From: Prosopocoilus inquinatus
Lineage: Eukaryota > Arthropoda > Insecta > Coleoptera > Lucanidae
Length of the DNA: 64,000 nucleotides
Direction: 5' to 3'
Assembly: GCA_036172665.1 (NCBI GenBank)
Contig: CM069874.1
Span: forward strand, 55,038,707-55,102,706
Part shown: piece after piece, positions 23,224 to 33,200 of the stretch
Layout of the letters: the number at the start of each line of letters is the position of its first letter
How positions within the stretch are numbered: position 1 is the first letter of the stretch
Notes under the pieces: generated by a model
Database searches by the model: none
Seen by the model: only the letters and a program-made list of their open reading frames with translations
What the model was told of the DNA's origin: nothing
Translations under genes and position numbers: made by a program

Positions 23224-25706
23224 TCACTCACTTTCTTGCGCTCTTTCCTCAGCACGGGCCTTCATTCGAGTTATAAAAGCAGCTCCCTTGTTCTTCCTAA
23301 AGTTCTCGTACGGATCATTTAAACTACAACCAACACCTTTGAACTGGTCCTGGCGATCCCGCACGTCACCTCCTGATATTGGCGCATCTATACCCTGTTC
23401 GTGTGCGCCTAAACCACTACCACCCCAGCCCATTCGTTTTAACATTTGATGGCCCTTATTACTAGAATCAAGTTGTTCTTGTGCTTGCACGACTAGGGCT
23501 GGAACAATTGGAGATGGAGTCCTTGATCGAGATCTTGGACTTGGACTGCGCGTTTTTCGGCTTCTGCTTGAACGTGAACGGCGCTGTCGACGCGGGCTTC
23601 GAGATCGTGACCTTCTAGAAGGAGTAGGAGATCGACTAACATATCGACGTCTCGGAGGAGATGGACTTTTATCTGGCATCACCTGAATTGGACTCGGACT
23701 TCGAGATTTATTTCTATAGCCAGCCGAGATTTGCTCTTCCTTTTCTTTCTTAGCTATATTCTTAGCTTTGTAGTATTCATACAGCCCTAATTTCTCCCAT
23801 CCTTCAGAATCTCGAGGTCTTTCATGACTAGGCGGAGCATAAAATGCCTCAACTGCTGCTAAAAGTCTTTCGTTCGGAGGTGCTGGAGGCGGTAATCTGA
23901 TAGCAGATGGATCTAAAGACTTAAAAGCAGTGTCCTCTAATTTTATCAGAGGTACCATTAAACCTGCGGGTAGTTCGTAATAAGGGAGGGAGGGCATCAG
24001 TTCTTCTGGAACCGGAGGTTCTGGTTGAGGGAGGAATCCTGGTGGCGGTTTTGAAAAATCTGGGAAAAGTCCTGGGGGAGAAAAGAATCCTGGAGGTGGC
24101 TGATTAAACTGAGGAGGAGGAATTGATGTGTTCATTGTTGGGGGTGGTATCTGAGGAGTTATATGAGTGGGAGGAGGTTGTTGTGTCTGTGGAGGTGGTT
24201 GCAGTTGAGGTGTTTGAATTTGTGGTGGTGGAATTTGTGGTGGTTGATGCTGTGGTGGTTGATGCTGCGGCGGTTGATGCTGCGGCGGTTGATGCTGCGG
24301 TGGTTGGTGCTGTGGTGGTTGATGCTGTGGCGGTTGATGCTGTGGCGGTTGATGCTGTGGCGGTTGATGCTGTGGCGGTTGATGCTGTGGCGGTTGATGT
24401 TGTGGTGTTTGAAGTTGAGGTGGTTGAAGCTGAGGTGGTTGAAGTTGCGGTGGTTGAAGTTGCGGTGGTTGCAGTTGAGGTGGTTGCTGTTGCTGCTGTT
24501 GTTGTTGCTGCACTGATGATGGTGGAGGTGGTGGAGGCTGCTGCTGCTGCTTCTGCATGTGAGATTGTTGTGGACTCATTTGATGTTGCTGTAATTGTTG
24601 ATGCTGTTGCATTTGTTGTTGCTGTTGTTGTTCCTCTAAAGCAGACAATCTCAGTTCAAACTCCTGAATCTGTTGTGTAGCATGACAAACAAATGCCTGA
24701 TGTTGCACTCGATATCCCTCAAATGTAGCCTGAGTCACTCTAGCAATTTCACCACCATACTTAGCCATTTGTTGACTTATGTACTGTTGTAATGATTCCT
24801 GAGGTCTTCGCAGTGCCTCCACGGTAGAAGCTGCCAAATAATTCGCTTTCGATTCCCACAGCTGAAGAAGTTTATCTAGTTTTAATCTCTGTTCATCAGA
24901 TGCCGCATTTGCAGCCCCACAAAACATTGCGACCACAACTGATTCTAATGCATCCTTTAAATCAGCTGCATTTTTACGTGCACAATGATGCAAAACATCA
25001 TTCACTAAATATATAACATGTAATCTCTGGGGGAATAAAGCCCCAGGCTGCATAGCTTTTTGCAATAAGCAATGAGCTATGCAAAATGCTTGAGTTCTGT
25101 TTGTTGCATGTTGTAAAATCCAAGATTTTCCTGTCTGAATACTATCTTTAGTGCAGCTATCAACTATGGGCTGCAGAATTTGATGCAATTCATCCAGAGA
25201 TATTTGACTATCTTCTGCTTCTTTTTGTAACTCTGCCTTTTCACTCTCGAGAATCACCGTTTCCATCTGTGTTTGTTGTTGTTGCAAAAGCACGGCATGC
25301 TGAGCTTGTAGGTTATGCTCACTCTGTTTAATCTGTTCTTGTAAGGTCTCAATTTGTTGGGTGATGTGTTCAACATCTCCGTTCACCGTTGGAGTAGGTA
25401 AAGACCAGATGTTCTGCTGTGGTTGGATTACATTCTGCTGCTGTTGCTGTTTATGCAGGGCCTGTTCGGCCGATACCTTGTACTGATAATAGTTGTAGTA
25501 CTCACCCCCATATAAGAACTGAAACTTTGGGTTTCCTTTTTGCTTGTTTTTCGTCATCTGTTCAAATTCAGGACCATTGCGAGCCACAAACTGCGCCAGC
25601 TTATCAATTATATTTCGTAACTCTGTATCTGTACAAAAGACATTTATACTGATTGATCACTCAACTAGGAATATGCTTTACCTTGAGGTGGTTGAGGCAA
25701 ATCCAT
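23224..25706 (-). CDS. Cherp/scaf6: CHERP / SCAF6 orthologue (SURP, CID, G-patch splicing factor)
   Basis: Nuclear RNA-processing protein associated with the U2 snRNP and splicing in animals; its vertebrate name recalls an ER-calcium phenotype. Exon 1 is 25682-25706 (ATG, eight codons), exon 2 is 23224-25628; the 53-nt intron has GTAAAG and TTGTACAG ends and phase 1. Total 809 residues. Domains: SURP at about 9-60 (LRNIIDKLAQFVARNGPEFE, FLYGGEYYNYY), CID/RPR at about 145-290 (HVIYLVNDVLHHCARK), a long Gln/Pro-rich linker, a conserved block LPAGLMVPLIKLED..PLDP and RLLAAVEAFYAPPSHERPR, an RS-rich stretch at about 640-715, and a G-patch at about 728-775 (GHQMLKRMGWGGSGLG). It ends soon after TRMKARAEER like vertebrate CHERP. 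The same conserved blocks occur in the human protein in the same order. The linker carries an expanded pentapeptide repeat (separate entry). Confidence 0.96.
24230..24480 (-). repeat. 15-bp coding minisatellite (PPQHQ/PPQLQ) in CHERP
   Basis: The Gln/Pro linker contains five PPQLQ units followed by one TPQHQ and about eleven PPQHQ units, encoded by 15-bp repeats of the form TGTGGCGGTTGATGC on the plus strand. Units differ mainly at silent positions, and several adjacent ones are identical, pointing to recent slippage or unequal exchange. Long shadow frames on the plus strand here are artefacts of the repeat. Confidence 0.9.
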
Positions 25707-26880
25707 TTTCAAAAGTTACCCACTCTGCAACCAGGGTCTGGTTAACACACACATGTAGGGTTTCGTTTAAAACAAAAATGTTAAGGCTTACGAATGTGGA
25801 TACCAACTGTAGGGGTAATTTAATTCATAAATTGAATAAGAGAGTAATATAAACTGGGAACACACACAAAATAACGTAAATTCAAAATTGTTTGGAACAA
25901 CTGTCAAAAACTTTAACTGCAATGAAGTTGGCTGTCAACAGTGTTACCAGATTTTTCATAGAAAATATAACCGAACGTTCAACGTGTGTTCAACCTAAGC
26001 AAAACCTAAGGTTTCAAAACGATACACGTAAGTGTGTTGATTTAGTGACCTTAGTTCAATTAATTAACTTAATTTAATTCACTCCGGACGAATCTATCAA
26101 TCACTAGTAGTGTTGTGAGTCGCTAGAATTACCACGTTACCTTACGGTAAATTTCCAATGTTACCGGTAAGGTAACATTCATTTGTTATGGTTTGTTACC
26201 GTTTGTTAACGTTTGTTACCTCTGTCGTCAAGATAACGTAATTTCGAGATACACACTTGCAGAATTCGAGTAAACCAATGAAAGAAATGGTCAAGCAATA
26301 TTTTTGATTATTTGGGAAAAACCAGTTTTGCTGCTGCAGAAACCTTACAACGACCATTTACAACCCACTTTAAACTACGCGCCTTTGTACCTTATACGAT
26401 TTTGCACAGGCAGCGTGAATAACAGCCGTGGAGGGAGTACTTCCTCCACGATAATACTGCTCTGCAGAGACCTTTTACAATCCTAGTAGAAAAGGCGGGA
26501 TGACCATAAATTTGACTGCACTTTCCCTCCAGTTAATATTCCCTCCCAGAAGAGGCGTAAGGCGTTGGCGACGTGGGCCACCGCCTACGGCCTCGCGGCC
26601 GAAGGGGCCCGCGCCTCGAAGGTTTATACAGCTTTCTTTAACCATTGCTTTAACTCATGAAAAGTATTTAGCTGCCATTCGTTTAAAAAAAAAAAACTAC
26701 TCTAACAATTAGTGTTGCCAAATTACAGATAATTACCTGAACTGCGGATAAATTTACCTTATGCGGATAAGGTAATGGACAGTTTTGGGTAACTCGTACT
26801 CTTTTTCATATTACATTACCTTCATTGTGCGACCGTAGGATGTCGCTGTTTTATCTGTTCATCACAACTACATCGCAATT
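25707..26880. other. CHERP upstream DNA with palindromic GTTACC motifs
   Basis: Promoter and 5' UTR of CHERP should lie just above 25706, but no core element stands out. Around 26135-26225 GGTAAC/GTTACC words repeat in both orientations (GTTACCTTACGG, ACCGGTAAGGTAAC), and similar words recur near 26755-26820, suggesting the ends of a decayed element spanning the interval. A GC-rich exon-like patch at 26550-26621 is listed separately. Confidence 0.35.
26550..26621 (+). other. Orphan GC-rich exon-like segment
   Basis: A strong acceptor (TTCCCTCCCAG) is followed by 24 open codons with almost every third base G or C, encoding KRRKALATWATAYGLAAEGA and four more residues, then AAG/GTTTAT. The codon use is unlike anything else in this AT-rich window. 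No family is recognised and no partner exon was found. It could be a captured exon in a transposon, a remnant of another gene, or foreign DNA. Confidence 0.25.
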
Positions 26881-26884
26881 GCCC

Positions 26885-27690
26885 CCAAAGAGGGCTGAAA
26901 CAGCTGTACAGAGGCTGCTCGAAGTTTTCACTGCAATCAAAAACGATTGCAACAAAATTTTTATTACCTTTATTATTAAATTTTCTATTTTTAATTAAAA
27001 CTATTTAATTGTCATAGCATGAGTTTAAATTAAAAGATAAGTTTAGAACATTAAATATAAGAATGTCAGGTCAAAAAGCGATAGTAAGATGTCGCTTTAT
27101 CTGTTCATTAAATATAAGGATCTGATTTTAAACATATAAAATAGCGACATCTTACTATCGCTTTTTGACCTAACATTGCAATAGGATAGACAAATTGAAG
27201 CGGGATTTGCTCCTAATGAGTCCCCCATGCAAGGCGGCCATGCTTGCTGTCAAAGCATAATGAAAGATTTTAGAAAAATTTTTGTGCATATCGTTTTTGA
27301 TTGCAGTGAGAACCTCGAGCAGCCTCTGGACAGCTGTTTCAGCCCTGCTTGGGGCTTCTTCAGCAGAAACGTAGCTCGACATTCCCGCTGCAGACCAAAA
27401 ACGACTTGCCCAATTTATTCGCAAATGCGATGTAAGAATGATGAACATATAAAATAGCGACATCTTACTATCGCTTTTTGACCTAACATTGCAATAGGAT
27501 AGACAAATTGAAGCGGGATTTGCTCCTAATGAGTCCCCCATGCAAGGCGGCCATGCTTGGTCTGCAGTGGGAATGTCGAGCTACGTTTCTGCTGAAGAAG
27601 CCCCAAGCAGGGCTGAAACAGCTGTCCAGAGGCTGCTCGAGGTTCTCACTGCAATCAAAAACGATTTGCACAAAAATTTTTCTAAGATCT
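26885..27690. repeat. Composite foldback repeat, copy A
   Basis: A block of about 115 bp starting AACATATAAAATAGCGACAT occurs at 27131 and again at 27444 (spacing 313). Between and after them lie two inverted arms of about 95 bp: 27303-27397 (AGAACCTCGAGCAGCCTCTG onward) and its reverse complement at 27558-27652. Upstream, a hairpin pairs 27070-27105 with 27130-27170 (AAAAGCGATAGTAAGATGTC), and a diverged single arm lies at 26890-26955. The same architecture recurs at 52727-53242. No TSD, transposase or tRNA-like head is seen. The coding-looking frames here are repeat artefacts. Confidence 0.85.
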
Positions 27691-27952
27691 GATTTTAGGT
27701 AAAACACATCTTTTTTCAGATTTTTAGATTTTACAGATCTCTTTGCATATCTTTTCATTTCATTAGAAATAGAGCCATTTAGAGTACCTTTTTCAATTTT
27801 TGTTCACTTATTGCAACTTTTTTTACCTAATTTGCCCTTTTATCACCTAAATAAAAAAAAATGTTTATTATTTAAACGGGATTCTTGTTGCTATCGCTGC
27901 CTAAAATAAATAAATAATAAATTGTCGTTATTATAACGTCAATGTGACTTAC

Positions 27953-28151
27953 AAAGGCCGCATTCAGATAACCGGAGCAGCTGAATTGCGGACCCATTAC
28001 GTGAACTTTCAGCGAATGATATTCCTGAACGGGTAACATAGCGAACTTTAAAATGCGAACTATTAAAACTTAACACCATAAGCTATCTGTCTGTGCTATG
28101 CATAAGCTGAGTCAGCAACTTAGCTGCTGTGGAGATCTAAACGCGGCCCTT
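27953..28151. mobile_element. Small MITE-like element with AAAGGCCGC/GCGGCCCTTT ends
   Basis: AAAGGCCGCATTCAGAT at the left is matched, imperfectly and inverted, by ATCTAAACGCGGCCCTTT at the right, about 200 bp apart. There is no ORF and no certain target duplication. A non-autonomous DNA transposon is the likeliest reading. Confidence 0.5.
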
Positions 28152-29160
28152 TCAGGTAAATCGAAACAGTGTAATAATAAACTAAAAAGAAAATATCCGG
28201 AAAGTTAAAATCTTTGAATCAAAGGCATTCTCAGTAACTGAATCTAATAATAATTAAATGTATTTCAAGTTTTAAACGATAATTTATTGTTCTGCAGAGT
28301 TTATGGCAAGCCAGTAAATCAGCTGATCAAAGTAATAAAATTAAATCTGAACGATTTAAAATAAGGTGAAAGACAGCCAATAATTTATTTAAGTTTTTAC
28401 AAAATTCAGGATAATGATTTTAATTTTAATGTTTTATTTAATTTTATTGGATGTTTTTAAGTATCTCTCGTGAGAGAATAATAATAATATACGATCTAAA
28501 AGTTCGGTCTTTAGTTATTATTTAATAGTATTAGTTAAAGTGAAGATATTTGCATTTTTGTTAATAAAAATTTGAGAGTTTCTTAATTTTTTTTTTATAA
28601 AATGTGTCTTGCCCCACCAAAGGGCCTCGCAAAGTTTATCTTACCCACATCAAATTTAGATCTGGCCCCGCCGCTGGCAGTAGTGTCATTAGTAATGACT
28701 CCTTACTAACAACGCACGCTAACCATGGCGAAGAAAATAAATTTGTAAATAATAATGTAATAAAACTTCCATTGATGATTACTATGTGTAATCTTATTAG
28801 ATTCTCAGTGTATAATTTTGAACATTTAAACACAATAACAATTTATCACTTTATATTGACGTGTTAATGACGTCACTTTTACGACGTTATTATTACGTGT
28901 CGTACGACTCGTCATATGGACGTCTCTTTTGGGGACATATGACGTGATGATTTACTGCGGCTAAGTAACAACTGCAAAAGGGAAAGAGGGTACATTTTAC
29001 AAATAAATTTGTTTCTCGGCGCCACCTTGACATGGAACCGGAATGTACAACTTCAATAGGACTGAGTGGGCACTGCCCACCCGGACGAGCAGCCACTGGT
29101 CATCAATGACGCAAAGTAACCGAAAAATAACGTAATTGCTAGCTGAGTTACTTAAAAAAA
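28152..29160. other. Intergenic DNA, no gene assigned
   Basis: AT-rich. At 28604-29100 a patch of mixed composition (GGCCCCGCCGCTGGCAG near 28664; CGTCATATGGACGTCTC, pairing loosely with GACATATGACG near 28940) suggests the interior of an old transposon. The minus frame 28893-29096 has no recognisable domain. Confidence 0.3.
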
Positions 29161-29364
29161 AATAAACACTTTAGTAACAAAAATTTTATTTTCAACGGTT
29201 TCACTTAATAACCAAAATGTGTACGGTGCTTAACACAGGCTCAAATTACAAATTTGATTTTTTTCATACAATAGCACAAAGTTTTTTGTTTTTTTTTTGT
29301 GTTAGAAATACAAACTATCGGCAACCACGAACAAAAACCCGACTTAAATAAAACTGACAGAAAT

Positions 29365-29451
29365 TTATTCATATTCTTTGGAAGGTTGTTGCTGCAAATC
29401 TCCTCTTTTCAGGGGTAATTGATGAATTGTGTTCCGATAGTCCTGAGCATT
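29365..29451 (-). CDS. Alternative terminal exon (T2) of the giant coiled-coil gene
   Basis: After a CTATCAACAG acceptor, 28 codons and a TAA encode a tail ending KRGDLQQQPSKEYE. It has the same length (87 nt), phase 0 entry and C-terminal motif (QQPSK-acid-x-E) as exon T1 at 30205-30291. A minus-strand AATAAA lies near 29180. Either exon can follow the exon ending at 32089 in phase. It may be used alternatively, be a decayed duplicate, or belong to a separate tandem gene; no other upstream exon was found between the two copies. Confidence 0.5.
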   Translation of the reverse strand, partial: NAQDYRNTIHQLPLKRGDLQQQPSKEYE

Positions 29452-30204
29452 CTGTTGATAGAAAAACAAAAAGTGTACTTTTGCTTTTACTCTGCAGATT
29501 ATATTATACAGGCTGATCGAAAATTAACGCATTTGTTTTCAGTCAATATCTGGCTTATGGCGATATACAGTGTATTTCGAAAAATGTGCAACATGTGGAA
29601 TTTTGTTTGAAGCTTTTTTATATTCAATTAAAAAATAACGTAATTAGAAATTAGAATCTTTATAATTTAAAATATCACTTAGTTTCAATGTGTGACAATT
29701 TATCGATGTATGAAAGATGAATGCAACGACAAAACAAATTTCAAAACGCTTTAAAGTAATTAATTGAGAAACAACAATAAGTTTAGCATTTTTCCATTCG
29801 TGTTACCTTGACAAATACTTTAAGACCTCCCTCCTGTTTTATTTGCTTATTGTAGTGAGTATAGCGATTTACAATAAACGCCGTGATTTTATTTTTGAAA
29901 CAGGAAGCTGTAATTTAACTATAACTTTTAATTCTAAAACACATATTCCTGCACTTATCTTTTAAAATAAGGGCACTTTTTCTCTTAAGCCGTCTTTATT
30001 TTCCGGTATCGACCGCAAAAGACAAATTTCATCTGACACATTCCATTAATAATAAAGAAAACTCCAATACTTTGCACACTTCTTGAAAGACAGGGTATAT
30101 TGGTAAAAAATGCAATGTAAAAATAAAATATTTATTAACAAACAGTTTTGTATTCGACACACATTTCAAATCGATTACACTTAAGTAGTGCACATTACAC
30201 ACAA

Positions 30205-33200
30205 TCATTCATTGTCTTTGGACGGTTGCTGAAAGTCTTTTTTCCCTATTTGGAATCCCTTTCCATAACAACGCTTAGCTTTTCCTGCATCCTAAAACAC
30301 AGTTTAAATATACACTGTGTCCACATTTCGATGCTCACCATTGGCATCTCGGTTATTAGAAGACATAGAGCAACGGTTAAATGGGGAATATTTTGCAGAA
30401 TTCAATGCTCTCAACAAATCTCATTTCAAATTCTCCATAACTTTTTTAAATTTTAACATAATTTAAGAAAACCAAAATTTGACGATTTCAATATTCCTCA
30501 ATAACTCGATAACACCTGATGTGACCTCTTCTAAACTTTTACATTGTTCAGACACTTTTTTAAGACAAAGTTTTTGATGCAAACAGAAACCTCCGATTGT
30601 CATTTGTTTTCAAATGATTAGGGCTAACTTTTGTTTTTCATATGGCACCCATATAAGGTTTTTAGTTAGTTAAATAGTCTTTAAAAAGAGCTTTTCAACG
30701 ATGTATAACGTACCCGAAAAATTTTTATTTTTAAGGGAGATATTAACAAAAACATAAATTAATCTCTTATGAAATTAGTAGGCTATGGAATTAAACACCA
30801 ATGAGAAAGCTTAAAGATATGCTTAGTATGCTGTAAAATAACGAAATGATAATAAAAGTCATAAAAGAAAAAAAAAGTAAAGAAAGCGTTCAGGTTGACT
30901 TAAAGAAACTGTACAATATGATGACCATTCTGTTCCACACACTTTTGACACCTTATATTAATAGAGTTTCAGACACTACAAAGTGTGTTTTCGTTTAATG
31001 ATCTCAGCACATTCAGAATTCTTTGTTCTAAAATTCCCCGAGCTTTTGACGGTGCAAAATTAAATACTTTTTTTTTAGTGGTACCCCATAAATGAAAGTC
31101 AAGGGGGGTAAGGTCGGGCGATCTTGCAAACCATTGTACTGGTCCATTATTTGAAAGCACTCTAATTAAAGTTTTCTCTCAAAAAATGTACGTCACGACT
31201 GTTATGGGCCAGGTAACCATCCTACTGTAACCAAATGTTCTGCATGTCGTCAGGATTAATAATTTGTTTCGAAGCAGGTATTTTTCGTTTGTTAGTAGTT
31301 CCAAATATCTGTTACGTCAATATCGTTTCGTTTTTTTACAGTATTGAGTGTTTAATTTCATAGCCTACTAATTTCGTAAGTGATTAATTAATGTTTTTGT
31401 TAATATCTCCCCTAAAAATAAAATTTTTTTGGGTATGTTATACATCGTTGAAAAGCTCTTTTTAAAGACTATCTAACTAAAAACCTTATATGGGTGCCAT
31501 ATGAAAAACAAAAGTTAGGGCTAATAATTTGAAAACAAATGACATGAGGTTTCTGTTTGCATGAAAAACTTTGTCATAAAAAAGTGTCTGAAGAATGTAA
31601 AAGTTCAGAAGAGGTCACATCAGGTGTTATCGAGTTATTGAGGAATATTGAAATCGTCAAATTTTGGTTTTCTTAAATTATGTTAAAATTTCTGCAAAAC
31701 ATTCCCCATTTAACCGTTGCTCTATGTCTTCTAATAACCGAGATGCCAATGGTGAGCATCGAAATGTGGACACAGTGTATGCACTTTTTTGGACAAGTCT
31801 ACCGCTTTAAAATAATTTGTAGAACTTTTTAAATTATTTATTTTAAATGAATGAGGTTTATTATTTATCTTCAATATAAAATTTAAGGAAATAAATGAAA
31901 TCAATTTAAAACTGCCCCAGTTTTACTTCTAGCGCCGTCTATTATTATCATCACTCTCAGAATATCATACTATTTCATTACATGAGGTTAAAATGGGATG
32001 AAGATTCATTGAGTGAGTGTACCCTCAGTGCACATAGTGCGCCCCAATCCAAAGCGCTATTAGAGTAGCTTGGTAACGTTATACATACCTCTAAGGTTAG
32101 TTCTGTATAAAACGATGATGTTTGATTACAAGGCCCTCTGCAGGTGGCTTGTTGCGCAGGCGATTTACGATGGTAAGCTGCATGAGTTCGTGATGGGAAA
32201 TTCTGTTCTAATTGCATCCTCAACATCATTTCACTGTTTAAGGCCTTCTCCAATTCCAGTCTCAATTTCTGGGGAAAAAATTAATACCACGAAGATCTCA
32301 ATTAGCATGAATTTACCTCCAACTGTTCTGTGTCTTTTCTCCTCACTGAATTGGAAGCTTCGCGCTCCATCTCAAGCAAATCTTTCAAATGCCGCACGTT
32401 ATGTTTTTCTTTATCCAGAGTTTCTTCCAAAGCTCTTACTCTGGCCTTTTCTTTTTCAATTGCCACACTGCATACACGAAACAGAAGTACAATAAAATAA
32501 CCCTGCTTTGGTCAGCATAGGAGAAGACTTACACGTAACGTTGCATTTTGGCCTCATGTATACCAGATTTCTTCTTCATCAAATCCCTTTCCACTTGCAT
32601 GTTGGATACCGCTTTCGTTTGATTTTTCAGCCTTTCCATTAGCTCGTTGTTGGTCTGCTTTTCTCTGTCCAGCTGCTTCCTTAGTTCATCAAGACGCTGT
32701 CTTTCCAGGGAAACTTCCATCTCGAGCTTATTGACTGCAAGTCAACGCTGATCAAAAACAGTTAAACTAAATGAAGCGAAATGTAAAACCTGTCGACTGC
32801 ACTTGTTTCTGCTTGCCCTGAAGATCTTTCTCCAACGCACAATTCCGCTTCATCAGCATGTATTTTTCAGTTTCGTTAGGACTTATTGGTGGACCGGCGG
32901 CTTTGTTCAGAACGTTGGCGGTTGCGTCGCATATCTTCGAATGTAACGTCTGGAGTTGCTCAAAAGCTAAAGACTAAAGGAGAAAAGTTGCAGCTCAAAT
33001 ATAAAAGAAGTCGTAGAACTGAGAAAAAAATAAGAAAAACAAGTGCGGCAATTTTGAGGAAAAAGAGAAACAAACCTCCAATCCATTTTTGAGCACGAGT
33101 TCTAGAATTTCTTCGAGGTCCGGATCGCGTCCGCAAATGCAGACTTTATCTTCTGTTGGGGGTATATCTGCTGTCTCTTGAGTCTGCATTGTTAAAACTC

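Noticed and set aside
24230..24480. Possible CRISPR-like regular repeat
   Set aside because: Continuous 15-bp coding repeats without spacers in a eukaryotic gene.
24123..24680. 185-codon plus-strand frame of Val/Asp/Ala repeats
   Set aside because: Antisense of the CHERP Gln/Pro minisatellite; no independent gene signals.
27170..27758. Frames of 76-123 codons in the composite repeat
   Set aside because: The same peptides recur with each repeat copy in different contexts and match no domain; they are repeat artefacts.
31978..32265. Reading straight through from exon 13 of the coiled-coil gene, or splicing after a 32-nt intron to a stop at 32006
   Set aside because: A GTATGT donor ends the exon at 32089, and 32 nt is too short for an insect intron. 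Two 87-nt in-phase terminal exons further downstream fit better.
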